A program made the translations under genes and the position numbers. From Rosistilla carotiformis (lineage in GTDB: Bacteria; Planctomycetota; Planctomycetia; Pirellulales; Pirellulaceae), in the NCBI RefSeq assembly GCF_007753095.1, contig NZ_CP036348.1, positions 2,666,001 through 2,730,000 on the forward strand: 64,000 nt of DNA. Reading direction: 5' to 3'. The notes beneath the pieces are model-generated. The model was not told the origin of the DNA and did no database searches. It saw nothing but the letters and a program-made list of their open reading frames with translations. Below are positions 26,618 through 36,241 of the stretch, one piece after another (position 1 is the stretch's first letter; every line of letters begins with the position of its first letter).

Positions 26618-27271
26618 CTAAAGATTCACAATCACGGCGTCCAAGGCGACGCTGTCGCGAGGATCGTAGCGGTGGAAATAACGCGCGACGCGACGCGAAA
26701 GGACGTCCAGAAAATCGCGACGGAACTTGGCTTCGGTCGTTTCCGAGGCATACTTGCCGGTGTGTACGGGGAAGGTGAAATCGTCCAGGCTGCGGCGAAA
26801 TTCTTTTCGCCCACTTTTTACATCGTAAACCGTGGTCGTCACATTGGCTCGGCCGCGATAAAGTGTTTGCCCTTCGCGCAGTTTCAAGCCCGTCAGCTCG
26901 ATCCCCAGCACTTTGTCGGCCTTGATCCCTTTGCCCAGGGCGATGAAGTCGACCTGTTCCCAGCCGTTGATGTCTTTCCAGCTGTCGATCTCTTCTTCAG
27001 CGATCAATTTGATCCCGTCGACTTCGATCTCCAGGTATTCGCTCACTTTGCGGGTGAGCGTCCGCGAGGTGATGTCGTCGCTGTACTGGCTGCCATCGGT
27101 GATCACGACGACCGCGGTTTTGGTGCGAGCGAGATCTTTGTATTCGGCCGGTTCAAGGTCCGCACCGACGGCGTACATGATCGACGTCAGAGCGCTGGTG
27201 CAGCCGAGTTGAGCAAAGATTACCAACGCCAATAAAACGCAACCGATCAGCTGCGTGAAACGAGGTCTCAT
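26618..27271 (-). CDS. Putative lipoprotein, unknown function
   Basis: 217 residues from the ATG at 27271, chosen because it opens a lipoprotein signal: basic MRPRF, hydrophobic core, then LGC with the acceptor Cys at about 24. The long extension available upstream is Arg-rich and overlaps another gene, so it is not used. The mature part includes AVVVITDGSQYSDDITSRT, IADKVLGIELTGL and TTTVYDVKSGR, with a mixed alpha/beta look reminiscent of Curli/CsgG-type or LPP-like proteins. Position downstream of DUF2752 (47 bases) suggests it belongs to the Bat-type cluster. Lipid attachment is likely; function is unknown. Confidence 0.8.
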   Translation of the reverse strand: MRPRFTQLIGCVLLALVIFAQLGCTSALTSIMYAVGADLEPAEYKDLARTKTAVVVITDGSQYSDDITSRTLTRKVSEYLEIEVDGIKLIAEEEIDSWKDINGWEQVDFIALGKGIKADKVLGIELTGLKLREGQTLYRGRANVTTTVYDVKSGRKEFRRSLDDFTFPVHTGKYASETTEAKFRRDFLDVLSRRVARYFHRYDPRDSVALDAVIVNL

Positions 27272-27318
27272 GGGGATTCCCTTCGCCAATGCGACTTCCA
27301 AAATTGATTCTGTACCGC

Positions 27319-27804
27319 TCAAACGAGCCGGATAATCCAGTCGACCAGGGCAACGGATAGCGCACCGATCAAACTGATTGCAATCCACCAGGTCTGCTGT
27401 GGATCGACTTGCCGGCCGCTGTATCCGACGCGGGCGGCCCCCACGCCAACGACAGTGGCTAGCACCGCCAACATGAATCCGCCAGGATTCACGCGGAGGC
27501 TGGAAACCCATTGCCCACGCACGTAGTGCGACCACGATGTCGTCATACCACAGGCTGGGCAACGCATTCCCAACAACACACGAAACGAACAAGGAGGCAA
27601 TCCGAGCTGGTGGTGAGTTCCAAGTCCCGCCGCAGCGGGACGCAACCAAGCGGCGGTTGCCAGCATTGCGAACAAACACATCGCCAGTCCTATCGCTATC
27701 GTTCGACCTCGCCAGCCGAAAAGCCTTCTTGCTGTGGCGACCTTAGCGGTTTGAGACGTCTCGACGCAAGAGACGTTCGCCGAACGTTCGGCTTCGCTAG
27801 TCAC
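27319..27804 (-). CDS. DUF2752 membrane protein
   Basis: 161 residues if started at the GTG at 27804, which overlaps the upstream stop codon as GTGA. A longer frame exists but runs inside the neighbour. The DUF2752 core is visible: PCSFRVLLGMRCPACGMTTS, with the CPxCG pair, followed by VNPGGFML and further hydrophobic helices. The family is widespread, with two to three helices and no known function. The coupled start suggests co-translation with the coiled-coil protein gene at 27801. Confidence 0.82.
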   Translation of the reverse strand: MTSEAERSANVSCVETSQTAKVATARRLFGWRGRTIAIGLAMCLFAMLATAAWLRPAAAGLGTHHQLGLPPCSFRVLLGMRCPACGMTTSWSHYVRGQWVSSLRVNPGGFMLAVLATVVGVGAARVGYSGRQVDPQQTWWIAISLIGALSVALVDWIIRLV

Positions 27805-28841
27805 CGCTTCTCGGTCGCCAATTTTCGGAAGTAGGCTTCGATCGCTTCGCGGTAATGCGTCGGCAGATCCTGGCTGATCTTTTGCAACGCCTCTTGTCGC
27901 TGGGCTGGCGGAAGATTGCCCCAACCATCGCGATCGCCCAATTTCTTGCGATCGATGTCCCCAGGGCCGCTGCCGCCCGCGATTTGGCTATCCTCCATCG
28001 CTTTGGACTGCGAACCCCCTTGGCTGCCGCTTTGAGCTTGCTGCATTTGCTGCTGTTGTTGTTTTTGCTGCTCCTCCATCTTCTCAATCATCTTGTCCAA
28101 TTTATCGATGATTTGTTGCTCGCGTTCCACAACCGGATCACCCGAACGGCCCAGGTCCAAACGACGGGAGACATCGTTCATCAGTCGTGCGATCTCGTCG
28201 AGCGAGTCTTCTTTGAGCGGTTCGATGTCGGCCAGCATCAATTCCGCGGTCCGTGTGAACCGTTGAGGAATCTGTTCTTTACGTTGCAATAACGCCGTAA
28301 GATCTTCGATCGCTTCGTCCTTCTTCAGCAGCGCGTGATAGCACGCTCCGCGATAGAACAGCAATTCCGCGGGGGCGACGACATCGATGGGGTCCAGCGA
28401 TTGCATCAATGGCAAGGCCTCGTCGAACAACCGCACGCGGACCAGCGCCCGACCCGCCCACAGCCGCGCTTGGTCGCGCACCGACGGGGCAAATGCGATG
28501 AAGGGATCGTCGCCGATCGCACCGGGGGATCGTTCGATCTGTTGCAATTTATCGGCCAGTTTTGGCAGCGCGGCGACGCTCGCTTCCATAAACATATCCA
28601 ACCGATCGGCTTCGTTCGCTTGCATCATCTCCCCGAGCGAAGCGAGCGCGGCGGCCAGTTTGGCCGGATCGAGCCCCTGTTCGGTCAAGCCCGATCGCAT
28701 CGTTTCGGCGATCCGTGCATCGTCGGCCAACGCCCATTGGGCTTCCTGCTGCAGCGAATCGTCCGCGGCATGTGACCGCAGGGAGGATGAAAACGTCCAG
28801 ACAACCAACAGAATGGCAACGTGGGCAGCAGCGCGTTTCAT
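27801..28841 (-). CDS. Secreted TPR-like protein with Gln-rich coiled coil
   Basis: 346 residues when started at the Met of MKRAAAHVAILLVVWTF, a signal peptide ending SHAA; an earlier Met is 15 codons upstream. Residues ~30-215 are helical with TPR-like pairs (LWAGRALVRVRLFDEALPLM, then LFYRGACYHALLKKDEAI). A coiled coil follows (DKLDKMIEKMEEQQKQQQ) with a Gln run and a Gly/Ser linker. The C-terminus, LPPAQRQEALQKISQDLP, ends YREAIEAYFRKLA, a motif I recall in proteins of planctomycete Bat-type clusters. It probably acts outside the cytoplasmic membrane with the VWA proteins encoded upstream. Confidence 0.82.
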   Translation of the reverse strand: MKRAAAHVAILLVVWTFSSSLRSHAADDSLQQEAQWALADDARIAETMRSGLTEQGLDPAKLAAALASLGEMMQANEADRLDMFMEASVAALPKLADKLQQIERSPGAIGDDPFIAFAPSVRDQARLWAGRALVRVRLFDEALPLMQSLDPIDVVAPAELLFYRGACYHALLKKDEAIEDLTALLQRKEQIPQRFTRTAELMLADIEPLKEDSLDEIARLMNDVSRRLDLGRSGDPVVEREQQIIDKLDKMIEKMEEQQKQQQQQMQQAQSGSQGGSQSKAMEDSQIAGGSGPGDIDRKKLGDRDGWGNLPPAQRQEALQKISQDLPTHYREAIEAYFRKLATEKR

Positions 28842-28879
28842 CGGGCGATCCATTTGTGAGAGTTCAGCGGCAGAACATT

Positions 28880-29074
28880 TCAGCATAGCACAAGCCGGAT
28901 CACCAAGTCGCCAGCAAGCGGCAGACGTCTTGGCGTACGATCCCCATCGGTTGGGTTTAACAGTTCCATGGTACGGACATAAACACTGGAGTCGAGTCGT
29001 CCGCCGATTCCTTCGTCGCTGAAATCGTTCAAGGGCTGAGCACCAACCAATAGACCCACGATGCGTGCGATCAC
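28880..29074 (-). CDS. Possible small membrane-anchored protein
   Basis: 64 codons starting with GTG at 29074, 12 bases after the stop of the 29087 gene, and ending 38 bases before the next chosen start. The N-terminus is hydrophobic (IARIVGLLVGAQPL), followed by a charged part. It fills most of an otherwise empty 245-base gap inside a tightly packed operon, which is the main argument for it. Ribosome-binding support is weak and the composition is not decisive. Confidence 0.27.
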   Translation of the reverse strand: MIARIVGLLVGAQPLNDFSDEGIGGRLDSSVYVRTMELLNPTDGDRTPRRLPLAGDLVIRLVLC

Positions 29075-29086
29075 GGTGCCATTCGT

Positions 29087-30988
29087 TTAACGATTCTTTT
29101 TCAGGACGATGTCACGGGTCACCCGGTACAACCTCAATTGACGTTGCGACAGTTCGTCGACCAATTCCCCCAATTCCTCGGGCAATTGTGAGGTGCCGTC
29201 GGGCAGCATCTTGGCGTAACGTTCGGTAGTCGTTTTGATCCGTGTTTCCAAGGTGCGAATCAATTTCAGTTCCGCAATCGGCTGGACCAGAGGCGATTCG
29301 CCAGGCTGACCCTGTTGCGGTTGTCCTGGTGGTTTGGGTTTATCCTTCTTTTCTTCCTGCTCTCGTTGGGCTTGTTGCAACGCCGCGATCATCTCTTCGA
29401 TCGCCGCCAGGATGTCCTCTTCAAGGCCCTGAGTGATCGGACCGATCTTCGATTCGGTCAAACGTTCGCTGACCCGCTGCATGTCGCCGCGCATTTGTTG
29501 GACCACCTCGGGAAAGGCCACGCTGGAACCTTCTTCCTTCAACACCAACAGCGCCCGATCGGCTTCCAAAATGATCTTCTTCTCTTCGAAAGCCAAGTTG
29601 CCGGCGCGGATGTCGACCGACCGATCGCGGACGTCTGCCGGAATCTCATCAAGCTCCTTTGTCCGTTCGTAGACCTCGGTTTGCATCTCGGCCATTTTCC
29701 GGAACCGTGCTTCCAGCCTGGCCAATTCGCGTTCCTTTTCCTCTTCGCGCAACTGACGCAGGATTCGGTCGAGGTCTTCGATCGCTTGCCGCAGCAACTG
29801 CTCCGCTTCGCGTTGCTTTTCCACAGCCCCTTCGCGTTTGGCGTCGTCGAGTTGCTGTTCGGCTTCACGCATCTTCTGTTGCGCCTGGTCCAGACGCTGT
29901 GCTGCGGAGTCTTGTGGCGTCTGAGGTTGGTCTTGTTGTTCGTCCGGTGGCGGCTGTTGTTCGGAATCTTGACCCTGTTGTCCCTGTGGAGGTTGGCCTT
30001 GTTGCGGCTGACCCTGTTGAGGTTTGCCAGACTCCGAAGGCTTCTGATCGCCCCCCGGTTTGGACTCCGCGTCGGATTTTGGCTCGCCAGCAGATTCCTT
30101 GGATTGCTCCGATGGCTTGCCGTCCGAAGGCTTGGATCCGTCTTTGGAATTCGAATCGTCGGTCGGCTTTTTGTCGTCGCCAGAGGATTCTTTTTCCTCG
30201 CCGGCTGGCTTTGGATCGTCCGACTTAGGGTCTCCCGAGGGCTTCTGTTCGTCGGAAGGCTTCGGGGTTCCCGATGATTCTTGAGCCCCTTCCCCTTCGC
30301 TGGGCATCGATTGTTGATCGGAATCCTTCGACTGGCCCGACTCTCCTTCTTGCGATTGCTGGTCGGACTGCGACTCCTGCGACGTATCGGAGCCTTCTTC
30401 TTCGCCGCTCAGCTCTTCGCTCAACGCTTTGGTCTTCTCTGCGATCTCTCCCTGTTCATCCTTGAGTTCCTCCGTATCGACGCCGTTTTCAGTTCGGGCG
30501 CGCGTGGCGGTCTGCTGACGCAAGCGACGTTCGATATCCTGTTTGATCCGTTTGATGCGATCCTTCTCTTCGCGAATCCGTTCCTGGCGATCTTCGGTCA
30601 AAAGTAGCTTCAACAGCCCGGCGAGGTTCTGGCTGGCGGAGGATTGATTTTCAATCGCCAGTTGAAATTGTTTGCGGTCCAAAGCTTGGGAGGCTTCTTC
30701 GAGCTGCTTGAGCACAAAGGTTTCGCTCGATTGCCGAGCCGCTCGCCGCAGCAGAGCCGCCCGTTCGGGATGAGTGCTTGCTTCGACATCGGCCAATCGG
30801 ATCAGCAGCTCTTCCAAGCGCTTGTAGTTCTCGGCGACTTGTGTTTGCCGCTGCTGGATGTCGGGACCAGCGAGCGCCGGTTCGCCAGAGGCGGGCGTTT
30901 GAGCGACGCCCTCAACCGGGGCAAATCCCAAAAGGAACAGCGAGACGACCGCAACACAGGTCAATATTTGCAGAGAAGATGGTTTCAT
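29087..30988 (-). CDS. Secreted coiled-coil protein with long Ser/Pro/Gln/Lys linker
   Basis: 633 residues from the ATG at 30988 (MKPSSLQILTC), which starts a signal peptide ending GVAQ. Residues ~35-160 are helical. About 185-365 is a disordered linker of SDQQS, KPSDEQKPSG, DDKKPTDD and PQQGQPPQGQ type. Coiled coil follows at about 365-450 (QQKMREAEQQLDDAKRE and LEARFRKMAEMQTEVYERTKE), then a structured C-terminus ending RLYRVTRDIVLKKN. The linker is Ser/Asp/Lys-rich, then Gln/Pro/Gly-rich. It lies between the DUF4175-like gene and the TPR-like gene in the Bat-type cluster and may be a periplasmic tether or spacer. No enzyme motif. Confidence 0.82.
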   Translation of the reverse strand: MKPSSLQILTCVAVVSLFLLGFAPVEGVAQTPASGEPALAGPDIQQRQTQVAENYKRLEELLIRLADVEASTHPERAALLRRAARQSSETFVLKQLEEASQALDRKQFQLAIENQSSASQNLAGLLKLLLTEDRQERIREEKDRIKRIKQDIERRLRQQTATRARTENGVDTEELKDEQGEIAEKTKALSEELSGEEEGSDTSQESQSDQQSQEGESGQSKDSDQQSMPSEGEGAQESSGTPKPSDEQKPSGDPKSDDPKPAGEEKESSGDDKKPTDDSNSKDGSKPSDGKPSEQSKESAGEPKSDAESKPGGDQKPSESGKPQQGQPQQGQPPQGQQGQDSEQQPPPDEQQDQPQTPQDSAAQRLDQAQQKMREAEQQLDDAKREGAVEKQREAEQLLRQAIEDLDRILRQLREEEKERELARLEARFRKMAEMQTEVYERTKELDEIPADVRDRSVDIRAGNLAFEEKKIILEADRALLVLKEEGSSVAFPEVVQQMRGDMQRVSERLTESKIGPITQGLEEDILAAIEEMIAALQQAQREQEEKKDKPKPPGQPQQGQPGESPLVQPIAELKLIRTLETRIKTTTERYAKMLPDGTSQLPEELGELVDELSQRQLRLYRVTRDIVLKKNR

Positions 30989-31073
30989 GGTTCTTTGATC
31001 CCGCAAACTGGAACAGGTGACCGCGGTTCAATTGTTCGACGTCGCCAGCGTCGGTGGTTTGCCGACGTTTCGC

Positions 31074-33416
31074 CTATTGCGGTTTAAATAGGTCCAACAC
31101 CCGGCGTTTCTGTTCATCCTTGGTATCATCGATCAAGCGGTTTTGCCGATCGATCAGGTCGCGGACGATATCCAGGATCTCATTGTAGCTCTCCAAGTCT
31201 AACATGCTGTCAAGGATTGCCGTCAATCGCAACAGAACTTCTTCGGCCGCTTCGACAGCTTGGCCAGCAACTTCCGGTCCCGATGCGGGATCGCGGGCAA
31301 CCCGACTTAGTTCTTCGATCAACGCTCGCAACGATTTCAATTCGCCGCCAACAACAGCTTCCAGCGGTTGCCGCACTTGGCTCGTGATCCGCTGCCGGCG
31401 ATCGACCGAATCGACGCGGTTGTTCTCCATCTCGAGAATGATATCGCCTAGGGAAGCGGCAATTCCCGTCAATTCTTCGCCCGTTTTATTGGCTTGTAAC
31501 GACGATTGTTGGATTCGCAAAACACGCAGTTGTTCAGCTCGCAACGATTCTTCGTCGCCATCTTGCACCATGGCGGTGGCCGATTCGGGCGCCTGCCAAT
31601 CGTCGCTGGAGATCGTTTTTAAAACATCGCGTAGTTGGCGGATTTCATCGATCGATTGCTCCAACCGTGCCCGCAAACCCAATTCACGACGTTCCAGACG
31701 TCCCAACAACTCTTCGGGCGATACAACATCCAGCCCGTAAAGATCGCTTTGCGTGACGTGCCGGTCGGCTAGGCTGTAGCGATCGGTCGCTTCGGCAAAT
31801 AGATTCAATCGTTCACCGGGCGCCATCGATTTCATCACGTCGTCGGCCACCAACGCTCGCAGATCGACTTGACCTTCGAACGATCCATCGCGCTGTGGTT
31901 GAACGTCGCGAAGTACCGGTTGCACGTTTTGTTGATTTGCCGCGGCCAACGCGATCTCGGTGCGGCTGAGTTCGTAGTCGTCTTTGACCGTTCCCATAAA
32001 CGGAATCTTTGCGACCGGCGTGATCGCCGAACCGATGCCCACGAGATTCAGCGAAATCTCAGGCGGTTGATCATTCACGACTCCCAGGAAGAACCGAAAC
32101 GGTGCGCCGGCGCTGATCTCCAATCGATCCACTGGCAACAGTAGTAGCGTTTGGTCTTCGGAAAAACGGGGCAGCGAAAGTGCGAACGACATTCCGTCGG
32201 AGGCCACCTTGGCCGATTCCACTTTGCCGTCGCCATCGGCCGATCGCAACATCACATCGACCCGAGAGAGCGGCTTGCTGCTGTACCCGACCACTTTCAG
32301 GTCGGAGCCTTCGCGAATCCGGAGGCCGGGCGCGTAGTTGACGATCAGGTCGGCAGCGTCCGAGGTGTTTTGCGGATCGCGGAGGTATTCTGGATACCGG
32401 CACTGGATCTCTAGCTGCGCAATGGCGGGCGGGTCGACAACCCGGACTCGGAAATCACTGAGCCGGTCGTCCAGCCCGCGGACCGTAAATCGAACGTCTT
32501 CGGCCAGGCCATCCAACGGCGGACCGTCGAGCGAAAACTCTTGGTACCCGTTCCGCTGTCCGCCCACACGTCGCATATTCGCTTGGCCGCGCTGTCCCGA
32601 AGCGGTTTCATAATGCACGGTACATAATTCCGGAACCACGCGGTCTTCGGCGATCGCGCGAACGCGCAAGGTTGCCGAACCGCCGCGGGCCAACCGCAGG
32701 CTGCGATCTTCAAACGTCAGCAGTTTCACTTCCGGCGGCGCCGAACTATCGGGATCGGCAAACGAGACGATCGGAACTTCGACACCCACCATCTCCAATT
32801 TGGCCTTCCGCGGCCAGGGATCATCACTCAACGTCAACAACCGCGAGATTGCGTGCGAAGCGATCGACGGGGTTACCACGACAAACACCATCACCGCCAG
32901 TAGCATCAGCCCCGCCGCGATCGCTTTGTGAATCAACGGCTTCCATTGGAAAACGCGGCGAATGTCCAACCCATCGCTCAACTGAGCGGCTTCGCGGCGA
33001 ACGTGTTCATACAGCGGTCGTGAATGTGCGTCGAGATTCGATTCGGCGTGGGCCAATTGGACGCTGGTCATCAAGCGTTCGCCCAGTTCTGGATGCTGCC
33101 GTTCCAACAACAACGCGAGGCTCTCATCGGGCAGTTCGGCCGACAGGCGTTCGCCCAACAAACGGATCGCCAACACGACCAGAACAACGAATAACGCAAC
33201 CAACAACAAGATCCGCGCCGAACGCGGCATCTCCAATCCGCCCAGCAGGATCGGGCCGTAATCCAACAACAGTCCGCCCCAGAAGGCGGCACCGATGGCG
33301 ACCAACGCCGTCAGCACAAAGTCGGCGACAATGTACTTTCGCACCATCGATCGCAACCGCGTTAAGACGGCCTGCAATTGAGGATGAATCGATGATGAGT
33401 GATTTGGTTCAGGCAT
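31074..33416 (-). CDS. Large membrane protein, DUF4175-like
   Basis: 780 residues. A cytoplasmic head is followed by helices at about 30-50 and 67-87, a soluble loop (SLALLLERQHPELGERLMTS) and a third helix near 163-180. A large extracytoplasmic part follows with Ig-like beta domains (VRFTVRGLDDRLSDFRVRV, then FMGTVKDDYELSRTEIALA). The C-terminus is a long coiled coil ending RRVLDLFKPQ. The VKDDYEL segment and overall plan match the DUF4175-type proteins found beside MoxR/VWA genes. It probably forms the membrane scaffold of the complex. Downstream of the VWA gene at 33491. Confidence 0.82.
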   Translation of the reverse strand: MPEPNHSSSIHPQLQAVLTRLRSMVRKYIVADFVLTALVAIGAAFWGGLLLDYGPILLGGLEMPRSARILLLVALFVVLVVLAIRLLGERLSAELPDESLALLLERQHPELGERLMTSVQLAHAESNLDAHSRPLYEHVRREAAQLSDGLDIRRVFQWKPLIHKAIAAGLMLLAVMVFVVVTPSIASHAISRLLTLSDDPWPRKAKLEMVGVEVPIVSFADPDSSAPPEVKLLTFEDRSLRLARGGSATLRVRAIAEDRVVPELCTVHYETASGQRGQANMRRVGGQRNGYQEFSLDGPPLDGLAEDVRFTVRGLDDRLSDFRVRVVDPPAIAQLEIQCRYPEYLRDPQNTSDAADLIVNYAPGLRIREGSDLKVVGYSSKPLSRVDVMLRSADGDGKVESAKVASDGMSFALSLPRFSEDQTLLLLPVDRLEISAGAPFRFFLGVVNDQPPEISLNLVGIGSAITPVAKIPFMGTVKDDYELSRTEIALAAANQQNVQPVLRDVQPQRDGSFEGQVDLRALVADDVMKSMAPGERLNLFAEATDRYSLADRHVTQSDLYGLDVVSPEELLGRLERRELGLRARLEQSIDEIRQLRDVLKTISSDDWQAPESATAMVQDGDEESLRAEQLRVLRIQQSSLQANKTGEELTGIAASLGDIILEMENNRVDSVDRRQRITSQVRQPLEAVVGGELKSLRALIEELSRVARDPASGPEVAGQAVEAAEEVLLRLTAILDSMLDLESYNEILDIVRDLIDRQNRLIDDTKDEQKRRVLDLFKPQ

Positions 33417-33490
33417 GGGGCGGTTAATTACGTTGTTCGTTCCGTTTTACAGGGAGGTTGCGGCGGCGTCACCGCACCGCTGGGTGGAGG

Positions 33491-36241
33491 CTACGCCAAA
33501 CGATTGAGTCTCCGCAGCAGCCATTCCAACGTCAGTGCGCCACCGATCAGCCACAGCAGACTGGCATTGCGGCGGCGATGGAAATCGCGATCGGGCGTCC
33601 CTGGCAAGATCGTCGTCTGCGGTCGCGGTTCGATTGCATCGACGAGATCCAGGGGATTGCGCGTCGCCGATTGCGGCCCTTCGCTACCCGACCCTTCGGC
33701 GAACAGCCCGCCGGTCGCGGAGGCCAGCGACATCAAAGGTTCATCGCCGCGCTGCGGTCTTTCCAATTCCAGTGTCGGCAACAGGATCTGCACCGGTTGG
33801 CGTAACATCTGTTCGTCCAAGGCGTCTCCCAGCAGCAACTGCAATTCGAAACTGCCCGACTGGCGGGCGACAAATTGCCCACCGTACGTCCCCGGCCGTG
33901 GCTGGCCTTCCAACGGTCGCAGGACGACTTCCTGCTTCGCACCCGAGGGGGAGACCAGTTCGGCGGTGACGCGAGGTTCGGTCAAAGGCCGATATTGTGC
34001 ATCGGTCAGGACCGCGCGAACGGCAATCGTTTCGCCGACCATCGCCCGCGGTTTGTCGACCAACAAGACACCGCGGGTCGAATCTCGCAACAACCGGCCC
34101 TCGGTCGCCCAACGGATCAGTTTGGTGTAGTAGGTTTCAAAGTAGGCGTCACTAACGGCGCGCAGTCGCCACATCTCGCCGCTGCCTTGAAAGAAGACGC
34201 GGCCAGAGCCGTAGAACTGGGAGGCCAAGTAGATGGGAAACCTTTGGTCGACCGAGCTCGTCGGATCGGAGAAATAGGCCAACACCTTGGCCCCTGGTTT
34301 CGCGTCTTTAACCCCCACGAAATCGTAGACCCCGCTGAACTCTTCCCAAACGCTGGCGCTATCGGCGGGGTTGTCGGTCAACGACAGGAACTCGGTGCGC
34401 TGGCCATCGGCAGTGAACTTCAAGGGCCAGGGTGTCGTGCCACCAACGCGTCCGTTGTCGATCAACGGGCCACGGCCGGCCAAGCTGACCGGGAAAAAGC
34501 CTTTGATCGTCGTGGCTCGCACGTCGCCTCGCAGCCGGCTCCATTCTGGCAAATGGACTGGTCCAGCGACCAGAATTAACCCGCCAGACATGTCCGATAA
34601 CCATCGATCTAAGAGTTCAATCTGCGCCGGTTCGAACGCCATCCAATCGGGATCAAATGCGACGATCGCATCGTATTCAAACAATTGTTCAGCCGACGAA
34701 GGCAATTCGGTCAGGATTTCGCTCGCCTCCTGGCTCATCCCCTCCTGGCCAGTTTGTAACAACACATCCACCGACACCTCGCGATCACGGTGCAGCAGAT
34801 TGCGAACAAACCGATACTCGCGGGTGGGGCCACCGGCGATCAACAGCACGCGGACTTTCCGCGCGACCACTTCGTACCGCGCGTCGCGTTGGTTGTCTTC
34901 GGGGCTTTGGTCCCCTGCAGCTCCACGAATCCGAACGGCGATTTTGCGAGCGCCGATCGACGGCGGGTCGAGATCGAATCGGATCCCCGTCAACTTGCCA
35001 TCTGCGTCCAACAAAATCGTCTTCGATTCAATGATCTCGCTAGGGGGTGTTTCACTATCGGGGCCTTCGAGGATTTCCAGATCGACCTTTTTGCCCATCA
35101 TGCCACTGGCTTGCAGGACCACCGAAAGCGCGAACTTATCGCCGGGGTAAACCCTTCTCGGCAGATCCAGGTCGACAATTCGGACGTTCACCGGTGGCTT
35201 GGGCGATCCAAAACCGATCGGATAGACGGGCACGCCGTCGCGGGCGGCAAACGCCGCGGCGTCATCGATCGGGATCCCCGCGTTGTTTTGTCCATCAGTC
35301 ATCAACAAGATACCGGCCAACGTCGACGGATCGTGGCGACCAAGCACCCCTCGAACCGCATCCCCGATCCGGCTGCTCGATCCGGCCGCGATCAACGTAT
35401 TTCGCCAGTCTTTCGCTTCTTGCGACTCGTCGTTTTGCGTTTCTTCGGTCGTTTCGGCCTCCGCGATCGGCGGCGCCGCAAAGCCCAACAACTGTCGGAA
35501 CGAGAGCGACGTCTCAACGCTCCAGACCGATGTCAGCAAAACCGTTCCCAACAGCAAGCAGATCGTGCTGGCAAGGATTAGTCCGCTGGCCCAACGCCAA
35601 TGGAACATCGGCGCCAATGCGGAAACCAACAGCGTCAACAGCCCGAAGCCCAACACAACCGCCCCGACCAACGCGAGCCGAACGAATCCTGACCGCGTCG
35701 GCGGCGTGGCTTTCGTCGTTTCTCCCGCGGACACCTCGTTGGAATCGGTCGCAATCGATTCTCGTTTTGAAATCGATGCCAGTTCGCGGATCTCCGTCGA
35801 ATCGTCGAACCCATAGACGGATACCCGATGTTCCGCCGCCACCGATTCCAGCCAAGGCGTGTCTTGCAACAGATTCGCAACCGCAGCGATTCGAGCTTGC
35901 GATTCGGGGCGTTGGTCGGCGGGCAGCGACATGCTTTGACTGGTGTCAATCAAGACAACCGCTTCCGATGGTCGTGTGACCTGTTGTTGGGCGCGGCGTT
36001 CGAAGTTCAAGAAGAAGAACATGAGAGCGACGATCGCGGACAAACGCAGGATCAGCAGCGCCAGTCCTGTGGCTCGCGGCAATTCGGCAGTGTCGCGGCG
36101 GTACAGCTTTGCAATTGCAAACAACAACGCGATGCTGCCGACAACGATTGCCGCCCACGTCCACCATCCAGTCAGCGAGATCAATCGCTCGAACTGGTAG
36201 ACAATCTGTTCTTTTGCGTTTTCGCTTGTGGCCTCGTTCAT
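33491..36241 (-). CDS. VWA-domain membrane protein with amidotransferase-like domain
   Basis: 916 residues with N-terminal helices (about 28-48 and 60-80). A VWA domain follows with a metal-adhesion motif, IDTSQSMS (DxSxS at 99-103), split by a second helix pair near 190-250. Later come ILLMTDGQNNAG and VPVYPIGFG. Beta domains follow, then a class-I glutamine amidotransferase-like domain (KVRVLLIAGGPTREYRFV, then EYDAIVAFDPDWM and GGLILVAGP) without a visible catalytic Cys. A C-terminal helix anchors the end. This plan matches the 'BatB/A-like, GATase-like' proteins of planctomycete MoxR clusters. Its start overlaps the end of the BatA-type gene by ATGA. Confidence 0.88.
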   Translation of the reverse strand: MNEATSENAKEQIVYQFERLISLTGWWTWAAIVVGSIALLFAIAKLYRRDTAELPRATGLALLILRLSAIVALMFFFLNFERRAQQQVTRPSEAVVLIDTSQSMSLPADQRPESQARIAAVANLLQDTPWLESVAAEHRVSVYGFDDSTEIRELASISKRESIATDSNEVSAGETTKATPPTRSGFVRLALVGAVVLGFGLLTLLVSALAPMFHWRWASGLILASTICLLLGTVLLTSVWSVETSLSFRQLLGFAAPPIAEAETTEETQNDESQEAKDWRNTLIAAGSSSRIGDAVRGVLGRHDPSTLAGILLMTDGQNNAGIPIDDAAAFAARDGVPVYPIGFGSPKPPVNVRIVDLDLPRRVYPGDKFALSVVLQASGMMGKKVDLEILEGPDSETPPSEIIESKTILLDADGKLTGIRFDLDPPSIGARKIAVRIRGAAGDQSPEDNQRDARYEVVARKVRVLLIAGGPTREYRFVRNLLHRDREVSVDVLLQTGQEGMSQEASEILTELPSSAEQLFEYDAIVAFDPDWMAFEPAQIELLDRWLSDMSGGLILVAGPVHLPEWSRLRGDVRATTIKGFFPVSLAGRGPLIDNGRVGGTTPWPLKFTADGQRTEFLSLTDNPADSASVWEEFSGVYDFVGVKDAKPGAKVLAYFSDPTSSVDQRFPIYLASQFYGSGRVFFQGSGEMWRLRAVSDAYFETYYTKLIRWATEGRLLRDSTRGVLLVDKPRAMVGETIAVRAVLTDAQYRPLTEPRVTAELVSPSGAKQEVVLRPLEGQPRPGTYGGQFVARQSGSFELQLLLGDALDEQMLRQPVQILLPTLELERPQRGDEPLMSLASATGGLFAEGSGSEGPQSATRNPLDLVDAIEPRPQTTILPGTPDRDFHRRRNASLLWLIGGALTLEWLLRRLNRLA

